A stretch of 64,000 bases of DNA from an uncultured Arenicella sp. (GCA_937974565.1 CALJWL010000016.1:48667-112666); one strand, 5' to 3'. Counted from the stretch's first letter, positions 52,151 to 63,845 are shown. Translations and numbers: made by a program. Notes: generated by a model from the sequence alone, not told the origin.

Positions 52151-53593
52151 ATGCCAGCAATACATGATTTCAAAACGACGAAACGTTATTCCCTTGCACG
52201 GATGTCTCGTGATGCTCGTTTTGACGGTTTGTTTTTTACAGCGGTAAAAACCACCCAAATTTATTGTCGCCCCATCTGCCCGGCTACGCCGCCTAAAGAG
52301 CAGAACGTTGAGTACCATGCAACGGCCATATCCGCGGCATCGGCCGGGTTTCGCCCTTGTTTGCGTTGCCGGCCCGACAGCGCCCCGAACTCTCATGCTT
52401 GGCAAGGTACGGACGCGGTCTTTAAACGGGCCGTAACGTTGATACAACAAGGGGCCCTGCAAAACCAATCTTTAGAGAGCCTGTCAGAGCGTCTGGGGAT
52501 ATCGTCAAGGCATTTGCGGAGTCTCTTCCAAGAAAAATTAGGCACCTCACCTAAAAAGTACGCGTTGTACCAGCAATGTCTGTTTGCTAAACAATTGCTT
52601 CACGACACAGGTTTGGCTATCACCGATATTGCGTTTGCAGCAGGGTTTAACAGCGTTCGCCGGTTCAATGAAGTCATGGTTGAGCGCCTGCAGTTGTCGC
52701 CGACTCAAATACGTAAACAGCACCCCAGCGCTGTTGAAGGTTGCCGTATTAACTTGCGCTTGCATTACCGACCGCCGTTTGAATGGGCGTTGCTGCTGGA
52801 CTTTTTACGCAGACGAAAAATCGACGGTTTGGAGTGGTGCAGCGATCAGTCTTACGGACGAACGTTTGAATACACCAACCACCAACACGCCGTGCAGTGC
52901 AACACACGAGGTTGGTTTGAACTTAAAGACGTTAATGAAAAAAGCTATCTTGAGCTTACTTTATCCGTAAACGACATTAAAAAAATACATCAAATAGTGC
53001 AACGCATACGGCAAATTTTCGATCTAGACGCGCCCATTGCTGAGATAGATAAACAGTTGCAATTGGTGTTCAGCCGTTGTGGTACCCGCTTGCCTAATGG
53101 GTATCAAGAGGGGCTTCGTATTCCGGGGGTCTGGGCGGGCTTTGAAGCGGGGGTCAGAGGCATACTGGGCCAGCAAGTGTCGGTAAAACAGGCGCACAAT
53201 CTAGTCACCACACTCGTGCGTGAGTTGGGTGAGAAGGCCGAAGGTCCAGGCCGCGATAGCCAGTTCTATTTTCCAACCCCAGAAGCCGTTGTTAACAGCG
53301 AATTGACTTTTTTTCGAATGCCTCAAGCCCGCAAAGACACTTTGCGACGATTAGCCAAACACGTGCTTAGCTCCTCTGACCCAGATAATTACGATGCGTG
53401 GTTAACACTCAAAGGCATAGGGCCTTGGACCGTTAATTATGTAAAGCTTCGTGCCGAAAAAGCGCCGGATGTGTGGCTGGCGGGCGATGCCGGAGTAAAG
53501 AATGCCTTAAAGCGGCTAGATCATGACGTTGATATCGGTGCGGCCCAACCATGGCGTAGTTATTTAGTGTTTCACCTGTGGAACCAGTTATAA
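52151..53593 (+). CDS. alkA: Ada-like/AlkA fusion: DNA-3-methyladenine glycosylase II with regulator domain
   Basis: 480 residues. Order: Ada-type zinc domain with four Cys (IYCRPICPATPP and PCLRCRPDSAP), AraC-type HTH (LSERLGISSRHLRSLFQEKL; ITDIAFAAGFNSVRRFNEVM), then an AlkA N-terminal domain and the HhH-GPD fold with LKGIGPWTVNYVKLRAEKAP and the catalytic Asp in WLAGDAGVKNAL. It removes alkylated purines and is expected to sense alkylation: the first Cys of the zinc domain can accept methyl groups from phosphotriesters and turn the protein into a transcription activator. ogt follows directly, so the pair forms an alkylation-repair unit. TTG 52133 is an alternative start; ATG 52151 is preferred. 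Confidence 0.94.
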   Translation: MPAIHDFKTTKRYSLARMSRDARFDGLFFTAVKTTQIYCRPICPATPPKEQNVEYHATAISAASAGFRPCLRCRPDSAPNSHAWQGTDAVFKRAVTLIQQGALQNQSLESLSERLGISSRHLRSLFQEKLGTSPKKYALYQQCLFAKQLLHDTGLAITDIAFAAGFNSVRRFNEVMVERLQLSPTQIRKQHPSAVEGCRINLRLHYRPPFEWALLLDFLRRRKIDGLEWCSDQSYGRTFEYTNHQHAVQCNTRGWFELKDVNEKSYLELTLSVNDIKKIHQIVQRIRQIFDLDAPIAEIDKQLQLVFSRCGTRLPNGYQEGLRIPGVWAGFEAGVRGILGQQVSVKQAHNLVTTLVRELGEKAEGPGRDSQFYFPTPEAVVNSELTFFRMPQARKDTLRRLAKHVLSSSDPDNYDAWLTLKGIGPWTVNYVKLRAEKAPDVWLAGDAGVKNALKRLDHDVDIGAAQPWRSYLVFHLWNQL

Positions 53594-53658
53594 GTGCATG
53601 GATGAGCCGTTGCGATGGCGCTGTTTTTAATTGAGTTCTGTTACAGAATAACGAGTAA

Positions 53659-54120
53659 ATGATGAATTATTGCGATCATATGGAAAGCCCAATTGGACTT
53701 CTTGAAGTAACCGCCAGTGAGCGTGGTATCACGTCTTTATACTTTGTTGAGCGAGCGCAAGAGACGAAAAAAAGTTCGATTACAGATCAAGCAATAACGC
53801 AAATTAGCGAATACTTTGATAGTAAACGTACTGTATTCAACCTGCCACTGGGTGCCAAAGGCACGGTGTTCCAACAGGATGTGTGGCGTGAGCTTTGCAC
53901 TATTGGTTTTGGTAAAACACGCTCATATCAAGACGTAGCCAACGCATTACAAAACCCGAAAGCCGTTAGGGCTGTGGGAGCGGCCAATGGCCGAAACCCC
54001 ATTAGCATTATCGTGCCTTGCCATCGAGTCATCGGCGCGAATGGCGCGTTAACTGGCTACGCAAGTGGGGTAGATCGCAAAGCGTGGTTGTTAAAACACG
54101 AAGGCGCGCTGCTTTTCTAA
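53659..54120 (+). CDS. ogt: Ogt, methylated-DNA-protein-cysteine methyltransferase
   Basis: 153 residues. The active-site Cys is in SIIVPCHRVIGANGALTGYA, with the family tail GVDRKAWLLKHEGA. The winged-helix part includes TVFQQDVWRELCTIGFGKTR and YQDVANALQNPKAVRAVGAA with its finger Arg. It repairs O6-methylguanine by irreversible transfer of the methyl group to its own Cys. It follows the Ada/AlkA fusion after 65 bases and is probably induced with it. Confidence 0.95.
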   Translation: MMNYCDHMESPIGLLEVTASERGITSLYFVERAQETKKSSITDQAITQISEYFDSKRTVFNLPLGAKGTVFQQDVWRELCTIGFGKTRSYQDVANALQNPKAVRAVGAANGRNPISIIVPCHRVIGANGALTGYASGVDRKAWLLKHEGALLF

Positions 54121-54488
54121 GGTGCCAGGGCCATTGCCAACTTCCCTTTAAGGTAGGCTCAAGTGCGTGCCGAGGCGCACAGAACCGACAGTGTAATGGT
54201 TTTAACTCATTCGTCATGCAATAAAGAGTAGACTGATTATTTAAGTAATGAATAGTGCTTAATTCAATCTGTGAATGGGGGAATGCTGGCTTTATGCCGT
54301 TATTCTAAGCATAATGCGGTTATTAAATCGAGCGCTCGTTCGTTTTTTAGGATTTCAGTTACGTTAGAATACTAAAGTAACTTGTTTTAGAACGACTTTT
54401 AGTCACATAGGAACACCACGAAACGGTTTGCTGAATGGCAGACTGATGGTTCCTAACACAATTCAACAACCAAATAGAGGCCAACTAG
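54121..54488. other. 368-base intergenic leader upstream of fadBA
   Basis: No gene seen. A perfect 10-base palindrome CGAGCGCTCG lies at 54329-54338, and a short inverted repeat AGTTAC/GTAACT flanks 14 bases near 54357-54382. Either could be a fatty-acid regulator site, but neither matches a PsrA or FadR consensus I know. Confidence 0.4.
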
Positions 54489-57849
<3,361 letters not shown>

Positions 57850-57899
57850 AACCGTAATAACGACCACCAGTACTCAGAAATTGGCTGCAAGCCTAATCA

Positions 57900-57934
57900 A
57901 GCCCCAACCAAGCAATTGGTTGGGGCTTTTTTTG
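57900..57934 (+). terminator. Intrinsic terminator of fadBA
   Basis: AGCCCCAACCAA (57900-57911) pairs with TTGGTTGGGGCT (57916-57927) across GCAA, followed by TTTTTTT. Twelve perfect pairs. Confidence 0.92.
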
Positions 57935-57981
57935 CAACATGGCCTAAGCGGATCAACTTTTTGCCGCCAGTAATGCATTCT

Positions 57982-58147
57982 TTAGCCTGCTTTGATTTCA
58001 ATTACGCAAGAAAAAACTACGTAAAGTGTGTCAACATCTGCTTTTGTTTTAAACATTTTCTCACGAACACATTCTTCGTTTATTAATACCGTGTATGTGA
58101 AAAACGTTTTTTGCTAAACCAAGTCCAAGTACGCTAATATTATTCAT
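57982..58147 (-). pseudogene. Degenerate N-terminal fragment of an IS110-family transposase
   Basis: From ATG 58147 leftwards the minus strand reads MNNISVLGLGLAKNVFHIHG, the typical IS110 transposase start (usual form GLDLAKNVFxVHG). The first catalytic Asp of the DEDD site is Gly here. After a stop near NKRRMCS the frame must shift once to continue as EECVREKMFKTKADVDTLYV, then SCVIEIKAG, which parallels the IS110 segment ending CVIGIEACGG. Nothing beyond is visible, so only about 55 codons remain. The flanking 58148-58225 may retain the element's non-coding left end, and 17-bp tandem repeats begin at 58226. Confidence 0.7.
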
Positions 58148-58225
58148 AAGTTTCGCCTTCTTTGTTGTGACGGTTGAAAACAGCACTTTGGTTTTTAAGT
58201 GCTTTTGTTTCCAAGTATTTGGGCT

Positions 58226-58293
58226 TCTAGGTGCCGACTAATTCTAGGTGCCGACTAATTTTAGGTACCGACTAATTCTAGGTACCGACTAAG
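58226..58293. repeat. Four 17-bp tandem repeats
   Basis: Units TCTAGGTGCCGACTAAT at 58226 and 58243, TTTAGGTACCGACTAAT at 58260 and TCTAGGTACCGACTAAG at 58277. They are contiguous, with no spacers, so this is not a CRISPR array. The G/A change at position 8 separates the first and last pairs. Confidence 0.92.
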
Positions 58294-58513
58294 AAGGGGC
58301 TAAGCGCATTCCATCTACATGAATAGGCGTTTCAAAAAGAACTGACAGGCTAAATGTCTTTATTAATGCCTGGGAGCAAGCATGCTTGTATGGATAATAA
58401 GCAAGATAACATTGATTAATTTTATCTAACAGATAATGTATGAATTTGATGAATATAAGAAAGTTTAAAACGAAAACGCCGGACGTTATATGTTTGTGTG
58501 TCGGGGGTAACGA

Positions 58514-58750
58514 ATGAGTTTTAGTGCAGAAGAAAAAGCCGCCTTGTTGGAAGTTAAAGGGGTTGGCCCTACTGTCCTTAAACGGCTTGAAGAAATCGGA
58601 ATTAGCTCTTTTCGAGAACTCAAAGAGTATCAAACGGAAGAGATTGTCGAAATGGTGGCAAGCATGCTAAATACCACTTGCTGGAAAAATAGCCCTCAAG
58701 CAAAAAGCGCAATTAGCGCAGCCATTGCCTTGGCCAAGCAAAAACAGTAA
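58514..58750 (+). CDS. Cdd1-like helix-hairpin-helix protein
   Basis: 78 residues. LLEVKGVGPTVLKRLEEIGI is a helix-hairpin-helix DNA-binding motif, and the rest (SSFRELKEYQTEEIVEMVAS; TTCWKNSPQAKSAISAAI) fits the small pathogenicity-locus Cdd1-like family. The CW-KNSPQAK segment is characteristic. DNA binding is likely; the biological role is unknown. A GGGGGTAACG sequence precedes the ATG. It is followed by the bidirectional hairpin at 58846 and sits in the accessory-looking segment with the IS110 relic. Confidence 0.8.
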   Translation: MSFSAEEKAALLEVKGVGPTVLKRLEEIGISSFRELKEYQTEEIVEMVASMLNTTCWKNSPQAKSAISAAIALAKQKQ

Positions 58751-58845
58751 GACATTGTTTGCAAGATCGTGAGCCCGGCCTCTTCAGTGGTAATGAAAGT
58801 CGTGCTCAACGGCTCCAGTAAAGGATATAAAGCCAATAAAAAGCG

Positions 58846-58891
58846 AAAAAAAAAGACACCATATCTTTGCTTTGGGGCAAGATATGGTATC
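58846..58891 (-). terminator. Hairpin with A-run on the plus strand (terminator on minus, possibly bidirectional)
   Basis: ACCATATCTT (58858-58867) and AAGATATGGT (58879-58888) pair perfectly, extended by an inner GC pair of bases. On the minus strand the stem is followed by nine T (plus-strand A-run 58846-58854). On the plus strand it follows the Cdd1-like gene but has only TTTC after it. Confidence 0.6.
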
Positions 58892-58894
58892 TTT

Positions 58895-59091
58895 CATCAG
58901 TGCGTGTTTGAAACGGCGCGCACGTTCCCAATATTTGTCAGAACCCTACGACCCGAGGACTGTCAAGTTGGGCTTTCATCGGCACCAGCAAGGAGCTGGT
59001 TACAATGAAAGTAAACGAAGGCAAAACGCTTTGGGGGGGACTTGCCTTCTATAAAGGGCTCTTGGCTACATTAGTGCCAAGAGCCTTTTTT
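58895..59091 (+). ncRNA. Candidate structured small RNA ending in an intrinsic terminator
   Basis: About 200 bases without a gene hold a series of stems on the plus strand. GTGCGTGTT (58900-58908) pairs with GGCGCGCAC (58915-58923). CTTTCAT (58973-58979) pairs with ATGAAAG (59005-59011) around an inner stem ACCAGC-AAGGA-GCTGGT (58984-59000). GAAGGCAA (59017-59024) pairs with TTGCCTTC (59042-59049). The terminator GGCTCTTGGC/GCCAAGAGCC with TTTTTT closes it (59057-59091). The AAGGA in a GC-closed loop resembles a CsrA/RsmA site. I could not match it to tmRNA, 6S, SRP or RNase P RNA. The 5' end and promoter are undefined, and the minus strand also has a terminator, so the strand is not certain. 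Confidence 0.55.
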
Positions 59092-59250
59092 ATTAGTATT
59101 TTCACTGCGAACAACCCGCGCTACCAGCTCAAATACTTTTTTACTCTTACTTTTCACCCGTGATTGACGTTTTATCTCATAGAAAACGTATTTTCAAATG
59201 TCTATTTTCCGTAATTGGGCCATTAGGTTGTTAGTATCAGCATTTTCAAC

Positions 59251-59267
59251 TGTCTCATTTTGAGACA
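59251..59267. promoter_or_regulatory. Perfect 17-base palindrome upstream of the ketoacyl synthase gene
   Basis: TGTCTCATTTTGAGACA has 7-base arms and a 3-base centre, 19 bases before the start codon at 59287. A related sequence, ATTTTCAAATGTCTATTTT, lies at 59190; its TGTCT is exactly 52 bases (about five helical turns) before the TGTCT of the palindrome. This looks like an operator pair. Confidence 0.6.
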
Positions 59268-59286
59268 TTCCTATTCGGAGAAGCAA

Positions 59287-60312
59287 ATGCATCACAACGT
59301 AAAAGCAAAAAACAAAATCTACTCAACGGGCGTTTTTTTACCAACTCAGGTTGTTAAGTCGGATGATCTATTTGAAGAAATCCATTCTGACACTCAATAC
59401 AATATCCCAACAAACTGGATGTCTGAAAAGATGGGAATTGATGAAAGGCGAGTCGCCCCCAGTACCTTTCAGCCGTCAGATTTGGCTATCCCAGCGGCGG
59501 TTCAGGCTTTGGATGAATGCACCGAAATAGACCCGCAAGACATTGATTTAGTTATTTTTTGTGGGATTGAGCGTGATCAGCCAGAGCCGGCTACAGCGCA
59601 TGTTATTCAGCATGCGCTGGGTTTGAAGGCTAAGTATGCCTTTGATATTGCCAACGCCTGTCACGGCTTTATTGACGCAATGCAGATGGCGGACTGTTAC
59701 ATTCGGTCAAATATTGCTCGATATGCGTTAATAGTGACCGGTGAAGTGCCATCACGCGTTTTACGAGCCGCTGTAGATATGTTAAAAAGGGGTGTCGATA
59801 TCAAGACAGCCCGAAATATAATCGGTGCATTGTCAGTGGGAGACGCTGGAGGTGCCGTAATTTTAGGGCCAGTAAAAAAAGAGGACAGTTCAGGATTTGA
59901 GTTGTTTAACACTAATTCGTTTAGTGAGCTTGCTGATAAATGTGTCTATAAGCAGTTAGATGATGGCAGTATAAGCGGCCATATGAACATGCCTCAACTC
60001 ACTAGCGCTATCGTCAATTCTCAACATAATTTGATTGATGATACTTTGGAAAAACTAGGATGGAGAGACTTTGACTGGTTGTTAACCCATCAAATGGGGC
60101 AAAAGCCGTTTGACCGATTATCGACGTTAAACGGTGTTTCGAAAACCAAGATGATTAAAACCTTTCACAAACTTGGAAACATCACATCCGCAACTTTTCC
60201 GGTGAATTTTAGAAAAATGGTGGACAATAAATTGGTGCAGCGTGGTGACCGAATTGGCGGTTGTTTTGCTGGGTCAGGGCTTGTAATAGGCCAGTTTGGT
60301 TACACTTACTAG
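59287..60312 (+). CDS. Ketoacyl-ACP synthase III family protein
   Basis: 341 residues of the FabH/thiolase fold. The catalytic triad is visible: Cys about 125 in FDIANACHGFIDAMQ, His about 268 in LLTHQMGQKPFDRL and Asn about 298 in KLGNITSATFPVNF. The start IYSTGVFLPTQVVKSDDLFE and EKMGIDERRVA fit. It is not the usual FabH of the fab operon and has no acyl-carrier or malonyl-transfer genes nearby; related stand-alone enzymes (OleA-, DarB- or PpyS-like) make secreted lipids or signals. ATG 59287 has GGAG six bases upstream; the longer frame from 59260 is not family-like. The perfect palindrome upstream and the membrane HTH protein downstream suggest a small regulated system. Confidence 0.88.
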   Translation: MHHNVKAKNKIYSTGVFLPTQVVKSDDLFEEIHSDTQYNIPTNWMSEKMGIDERRVAPSTFQPSDLAIPAAVQALDECTEIDPQDIDLVIFCGIERDQPEPATAHVIQHALGLKAKYAFDIANACHGFIDAMQMADCYIRSNIARYALIVTGEVPSRVLRAAVDMLKRGVDIKTARNIIGALSVGDAGGAVILGPVKKEDSSGFELFNTNSFSELADKCVYKQLDDGSISGHMNMPQLTSAIVNSQHNLIDDTLEKLGWRDFDWLLTHQMGQKPFDRLSTLNGVSKTKMIKTFHKLGNITSATFPVNFRKMVDNKLVQRGDRIGGCFAGSGLVIGQFGYTY

Positions 60313-60344
60313 CAAATTTTATAATGTACTTTATTCTCAAACGT

Positions 60345-60360
60345 TAACCGTGGACGGTTA
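60345..60360. promoter_or_regulatory. 16-base palindrome before the membrane HTH gene
   Basis: TAACCGTGGACGGTTA has 7-base arms with a 2-base centre. It lies between the ketoacyl synthase stop and the start of the 7TM-HTH gene and could be an operator or a short stem; there is no T-run. Confidence 0.4.
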
Positions 60361-60388
60361 GGTAAAAAATCAGGATCATGACTAAATT

Positions 60389-61294
60389 ATGAGTATTTAC
60401 GTAATTCCAGCGATAATAGCTTTGACGGCTAAATTAGTTGTCTTGTTCTTTTCACGCAATGATGGAAGAGTCGATAAGAACTTTATATTAATGGTTCTGA
60501 TTTTTGCTTGTCACAACTTGTGTGAAATTTTGTTGTTCTTTGAATATTTTAGAGGCCTGAGTGCTGATCTAATACTGAGGTCTTACTACATCATTTCGAT
60601 GGCTTCTTTTATTTTTGTCTCTTACCATGTAACTCAAGTAAGCAAGCAATTTGACAAATTTCATCTGCGCTCTCTTCTAGCTACGGTCACTTTCTTTACA
60701 CTGATATTGTTTTCAACAAACTACATCGTTGCTGGTGCTGAGCTTCTGAATTACTCTGTGACAGCAACAAAAGGGTTATTTTATTGGGCGTATCCTGCCG
60801 TCTGCATTATTATTTTGTTGCATACATGCTATGTCTTGTTTGAGGGGTATTCTGAAGCTAAGACTCATGACTTGGAGTTGAAGTGCATATATACAGGTTT
60901 CGCGCTTTTACCTCATTTTATTGCTATTTGTCTTGTGGTCGTATTAATGGCTTCTGGTATGAAGATAAATGGTACGGTTATTTTTCCTGTTACAACCACA
61001 CTGTTTTTAATAATAATTCTAGCCAATGAACGTCGTCATAAGCTGACGGACGTGCGTCGATTCATTCCCTTTTCCGATGAGCGTAAAACATCAAATCAAA
61101 TCATGGATATATTCTCTAGCTACGCCAGAGACGAATCTAACTACAGGGATTCAGTGAGCCAGATAGAAAAGTTGCTTGTTGAGCATAAGTATAAGAAAAA
61201 TGATTGTAATGCGTCTTCGGCGGCTGAACTTATGGGCATGCCTCGCTCGTCGTTGTATTCGTTGTTTAACCGTTTGGATATCAAGCGCGATTGA
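60389..61294 (+). CDS. Seven-helix membrane protein with C-terminal Fis-type HTH
   Basis: 301 residues. Seven hydrophobic segments are visible: about 3-22, 31-54, 61-84, 92-115, 128-153, 161-190 and 195-216. A polar linker (RRHKLTDVRRFIPFSDERKT onward) follows, then ASSAAELMGMPRSSLYSLFN, ending RLDIKRD, near residues 272-301. That last segment has the pattern of the Fis-type HTH at the end of sigma-54 activators, but no AAA+ domain or receiver is present. So this would be a membrane-embedded one-component regulator. Hand counts of two 60-base lines of this gene give 37-38% GC, against 55% for one line of fadB, suggesting transfer. I know no named family with this layout. Its likely partner is the ketoacyl synthase gene just upstream. 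Confidence 0.8.
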   Translation: MSIYVIPAIIALTAKLVVLFFSRNDGRVDKNFILMVLIFACHNLCEILLFFEYFRGLSADLILRSYYIISMASFIFVSYHVTQVSKQFDKFHLRSLLATVTFFTLILFSTNYIVAGAELLNYSVTATKGLFYWAYPAVCIIILLHTCYVLFEGYSEAKTHDLELKCIYTGFALLPHFIAICLVVVLMASGMKINGTVIFPVTTTLFLIIILANERRHKLTDVRRFIPFSDERKTSNQIMDIFSSYARDESNYRDSVSQIEKLLVEHKYKKNDCNASSAAELMGMPRSSLYSLFNRLDIKRD

Positions 61295-61443
61295 ACAGTA
61301 ACTTGTTTTAATATCGACTAAACGTGGCCTTAACGTTAATCAGTTGTACTGATCGCTCGCGCTTAGTTGATCAAGTTTCATTTCACTGCCCCTACAACGG
61401 TTGGCATACACTTTGCTGACACCCAGTACCTGAGCCATAAATA

Positions 61444-63594
61444 ATGAAAATACCCCCTCGCGCCGTTGCTATTACAGGCTTAGTCTGCTTTTTATCCTCC
61501 CATAACACCGTATTTGCTGGTGACAAACACACGCACAGTAAGGTTAAATACCCCACCACGCGAGAAGGGGGCGTGGTCGACTCTTATTTTGGCACTCAGG
61601 TTGCAGACCCTTATCGTTGGTTAGAAGATGATCGCAGCAAGGAGACTGAGGATTGGGTTAAACGTCAGAATAAAGTAACCTTCAAATACCTAGAGCAAAT
61701 ACCGTACCGTGAAAGATTGGCAAACAGGCTTACGGATCTCTGGAACTACGAAAAAATCAGTTCCCCGTTTAATGAGGGTGATTACACCTATTTTTATCGT
61801 AATGATGGCCTGCAAAATCAATCCGTTGTCTACCGCCAACAAGGCGATGGCGAACCTGAGGTTTTTTTAGACCCGAACAGCTTCAGTGAGGATGGCACCA
61901 CTTCACTGGCGCAGCTTTCATTTTCAAGCGATGGCAGTTTGGCTGCGTATTCCATTTCTGAAGGAGGAAGCGACTGGCGCAAAATCATTGTGATTGATGC
62001 GAAAAGCAAAAAGCCATTGGGTGAGCCGTTGGTTGATGTGAAGTTTTCCAGCATTTCTTGGAAAGGCCGTGAAGGCTTTTATTATTCGAGCTACGATAAA
62101 CCAGAAGGCAGCGAACTCTCGGCAAAAACAGATCAGCATAAACTCTATTTTCACAAGTTGGGTCAAGCTCAAACTCAAGATGATGTGGTTTTTGGGGGTG
62201 TTCCGGCACAAAAACGCCGCTATGTGAGCGGCTATGTTACTGAAGATGATCGCTATTTAGTGATCAGTGCAGCGGAGTCTACCAGTGGTAACGAGCTTTA
62301 TGTGCAAGACTTATCAACGCCAAATGCAAGGTTGCTGACCTTGTTAGACAACATGGATTCAGACACTCATGTTGTTGACAGTGAACAAGGGGCGTTATTT
62401 TTACAGACTAACCTTGATGCACCCAATCAGAAAGTGGTTAAAGTTGACTTATCGAAGCCGCAACCGGAAAACTGGGTTGAGGTAATTTCTGAAACTGAAA
62501 ATGTGCTAAGCGTCAGTTCTGGTGGGGGGTATTTGTTTGCCGAATACATGGTAGACGCTTTATCTCGTGTTTATCAATTTGATTACGCCGGCAATAAAGT
62601 AAGAGAAATTGCCTTGCCGGGTTTAGGCAGTGCCACAGCGGTGTCGGGTAAAAGGAATGAAACTAAATTGTATTACAGCTTTTCAAACGCAGTGACGCCA
62701 TCGACCATTTATACGTTTGATACGAAACAAGGGGAGTCTAAAGTTTACCGTGAGTCGGGCGCAAAGTTTGACCCATCAGACTACGTTTCCAGCCAGATTT
62801 TTTACAAATCAAAAGACGGCACGAAGGTGCCGATGATGGTCTCGTATAAAAAAGGCACTAAGCTTGACGGTTCAGCGCCCACTATTTTATATGGGTATGG
62901 CGGCTTTAATATAAGCCTAACCCCGTCATTTCGTATTACCAGAGCCTTATGGATGGAACAGGGCGGCATTTACGCCGTGGCTAACTTGCGTGGTGGTGGT
63001 GAGTATGGCCGTGCTTGGCACGATGCGGGCCGGTTGATGAACAAGCAGAATGTGTTTGATGATTTCATTGCCGCGGCTGAATACCTTATCGATAATAAAT
63101 ACACATCAACATCAAAGCTTGCCATTGCAGGGGGGTCAAATGGCGGCCTGCTAGTGGGAGCCGCCATGACTCAAAGACCTGAGCTATTTCAGGTTGCACT
63201 CCCAGCGGTTGGGGTGATGGACATGCTTCGTTATCACACATTTACCGCGGGTGCGGGGTGGGCATACGACTATGGTACGTCAGAGCAAAGTAAAGAAATG
63301 TTTGAGTATCTGGCCAATTATTCTCCGTTGCATAACATGAAGGGGAATGTAGCGTACCCCGCAACGATGATTACCACCGCTGATCATGATGACAGAGTGG
63401 TGCCGGCTCATTCATTCAAATTTGCCGCCGAACTACAGAGCAAACAAGCTGGGGCCGCTCCCACTCTAATACGCATTGACACCAATGCAGGCCACGGCGC
63501 AGGAATGGCCCTGTCGCAGCGAGTTGCACTAACCGCAGACGTTTACAGCTTTGCATTATTCAACATGGGGGTTACAGAACTGCCAATTAAATGA
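61444..63594 (+). CDS. Prolyl oligopeptidase family (S9A) serine peptidase, exported
   Basis: 716 residues. N-terminal signal-like segment ([20 protein letters not shown]), then the S9A start [41 protein letters not shown] seven-bladed propeller region follows. The C-terminal hydrolase domain has the Ser in [20 protein letters not shown], Asp in [20 protein letters not shown] and His in [16 protein letters not shown]. It cleaves short peptides after proline, here in the periplasm. It is a stand-alone gene 149 bases behind the 7TM-HTH gene; a functional link is possible but not shown. Confidence 0.95.
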   Translation: MKIPPRAVAITGLVCFLSSHNTVFAGDKHTHSKVKYPTTREGGVVDSYFGTQVADPYRWLEDDRSKETEDWVKRQNKVTFKYLEQIPYRERLANRLTDLWNYEKISSPFNEGDYTYFYRNDGLQNQSVVYRQQGDGEPEVFLDPNSFSEDGTTSLAQLSFSSDGSLAAYSISEGGSDWRKIIVIDAKSKKPLGEPLVDVKFSSISWKGREGFYYSSYDKPEGSELSAKTDQHKLYFHKLGQAQTQDDVVFGGVPAQKRRYVSGYVTEDDRYLVISAAESTSGNELYVQDLSTPNARLLTLLDNMDSDTHVVDSEQGALFLQTNLDAPNQKVVKVDLSKPQPENWVEVISETENVLSVSSGGGYLFAEYMVDALSRVYQFDYAGNKVREIALPGLGSATAVSGKRNETKLYYSFSNAVTPSTIYTFDTKQGESKVYRESGAKFDPSDYVSSQIFYKSKDGTKVPMMVSYKKGTKLDGSAPTILYGYGGFNISLTPSFRITRALWMEQGGIYAVANLRGGGEYGRAWHDAGRLMNKQNVFDDFIAAAEYLIDNKYTSTSKLAIAGGSNGGLLVGAAMTQRPELFQVALPAVGVMDMLRYHTFTAGAGWAYDYGTSEQSKEMFEYLANYSPLHNMKGNVAYPATMITTADHDDRVVPAHSFKFAAELQSKQAGAAPTLIRIDTNAGHGAGMALSQRVALTADVYSFALFNMGVTELPIK

Positions 63595-63665
63595 TGTTTA
63601 CCCATTCGTTGTGTGCCACCTAATTCATTTGAAGAACGATTCGGCTAGGTTATCCAATCAGCCGT

Positions 63666-63845
63666 AGCTTGAAGCACGATTGGATTCTGAAAGTGCATCA
63701 GTCGACCAGAGAACGTATGAGAAAAGATGTCGCAGCCTATATTATGCGTTACCACAACACAGATCGATTGCATACAGCCAATGGTGATTTATCGCCTATC
63801 AACTATGAAATGAATTCTCTTAAACGAGTGTCCGGTTGGACTTGA
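63666..63845 (+). pseudogene. C-terminal remnant of an IS3-family transposase (OrfB)
   Basis: The plus frame reads SLKHDWILKVHQSTRERMRK, then DVAAYIMRYHNTDRLHTANG and DLSPINYEMNSLKRVSGWT before the stop. This is the typical end of IS3-family OrfB (rve integrase core C-terminus). About 60 codons remain, and upstream sequence in this frame is no longer transposase-like. The 3' end overlaps the IS5-like fragment on the other strand. Confidence 0.85.

Noticed and set aside
58226..58293. CRISPR array
   Set aside because: The 17-base units are contiguous without spacers and no cas gene is in the window.
58289..58633. Minus-strand frame of 114 codons
   Set aside because: It overlaps the start of the Cdd1-like gene and has no recognisable domain; its composition looks like chance.
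58769..59008. Plus-strand frames across the candidate RNA
   Set aside because: They run through perfect stem-loops, have low-complexity Lys runs and show no family similarity.
58895..59091. 6S RNA, SRP RNA, tmRNA, RNase P RNA, glycine or cyclic-di-GMP riboswitch
   Set aside because: None of the conserved cores of these RNAs was found by eye.
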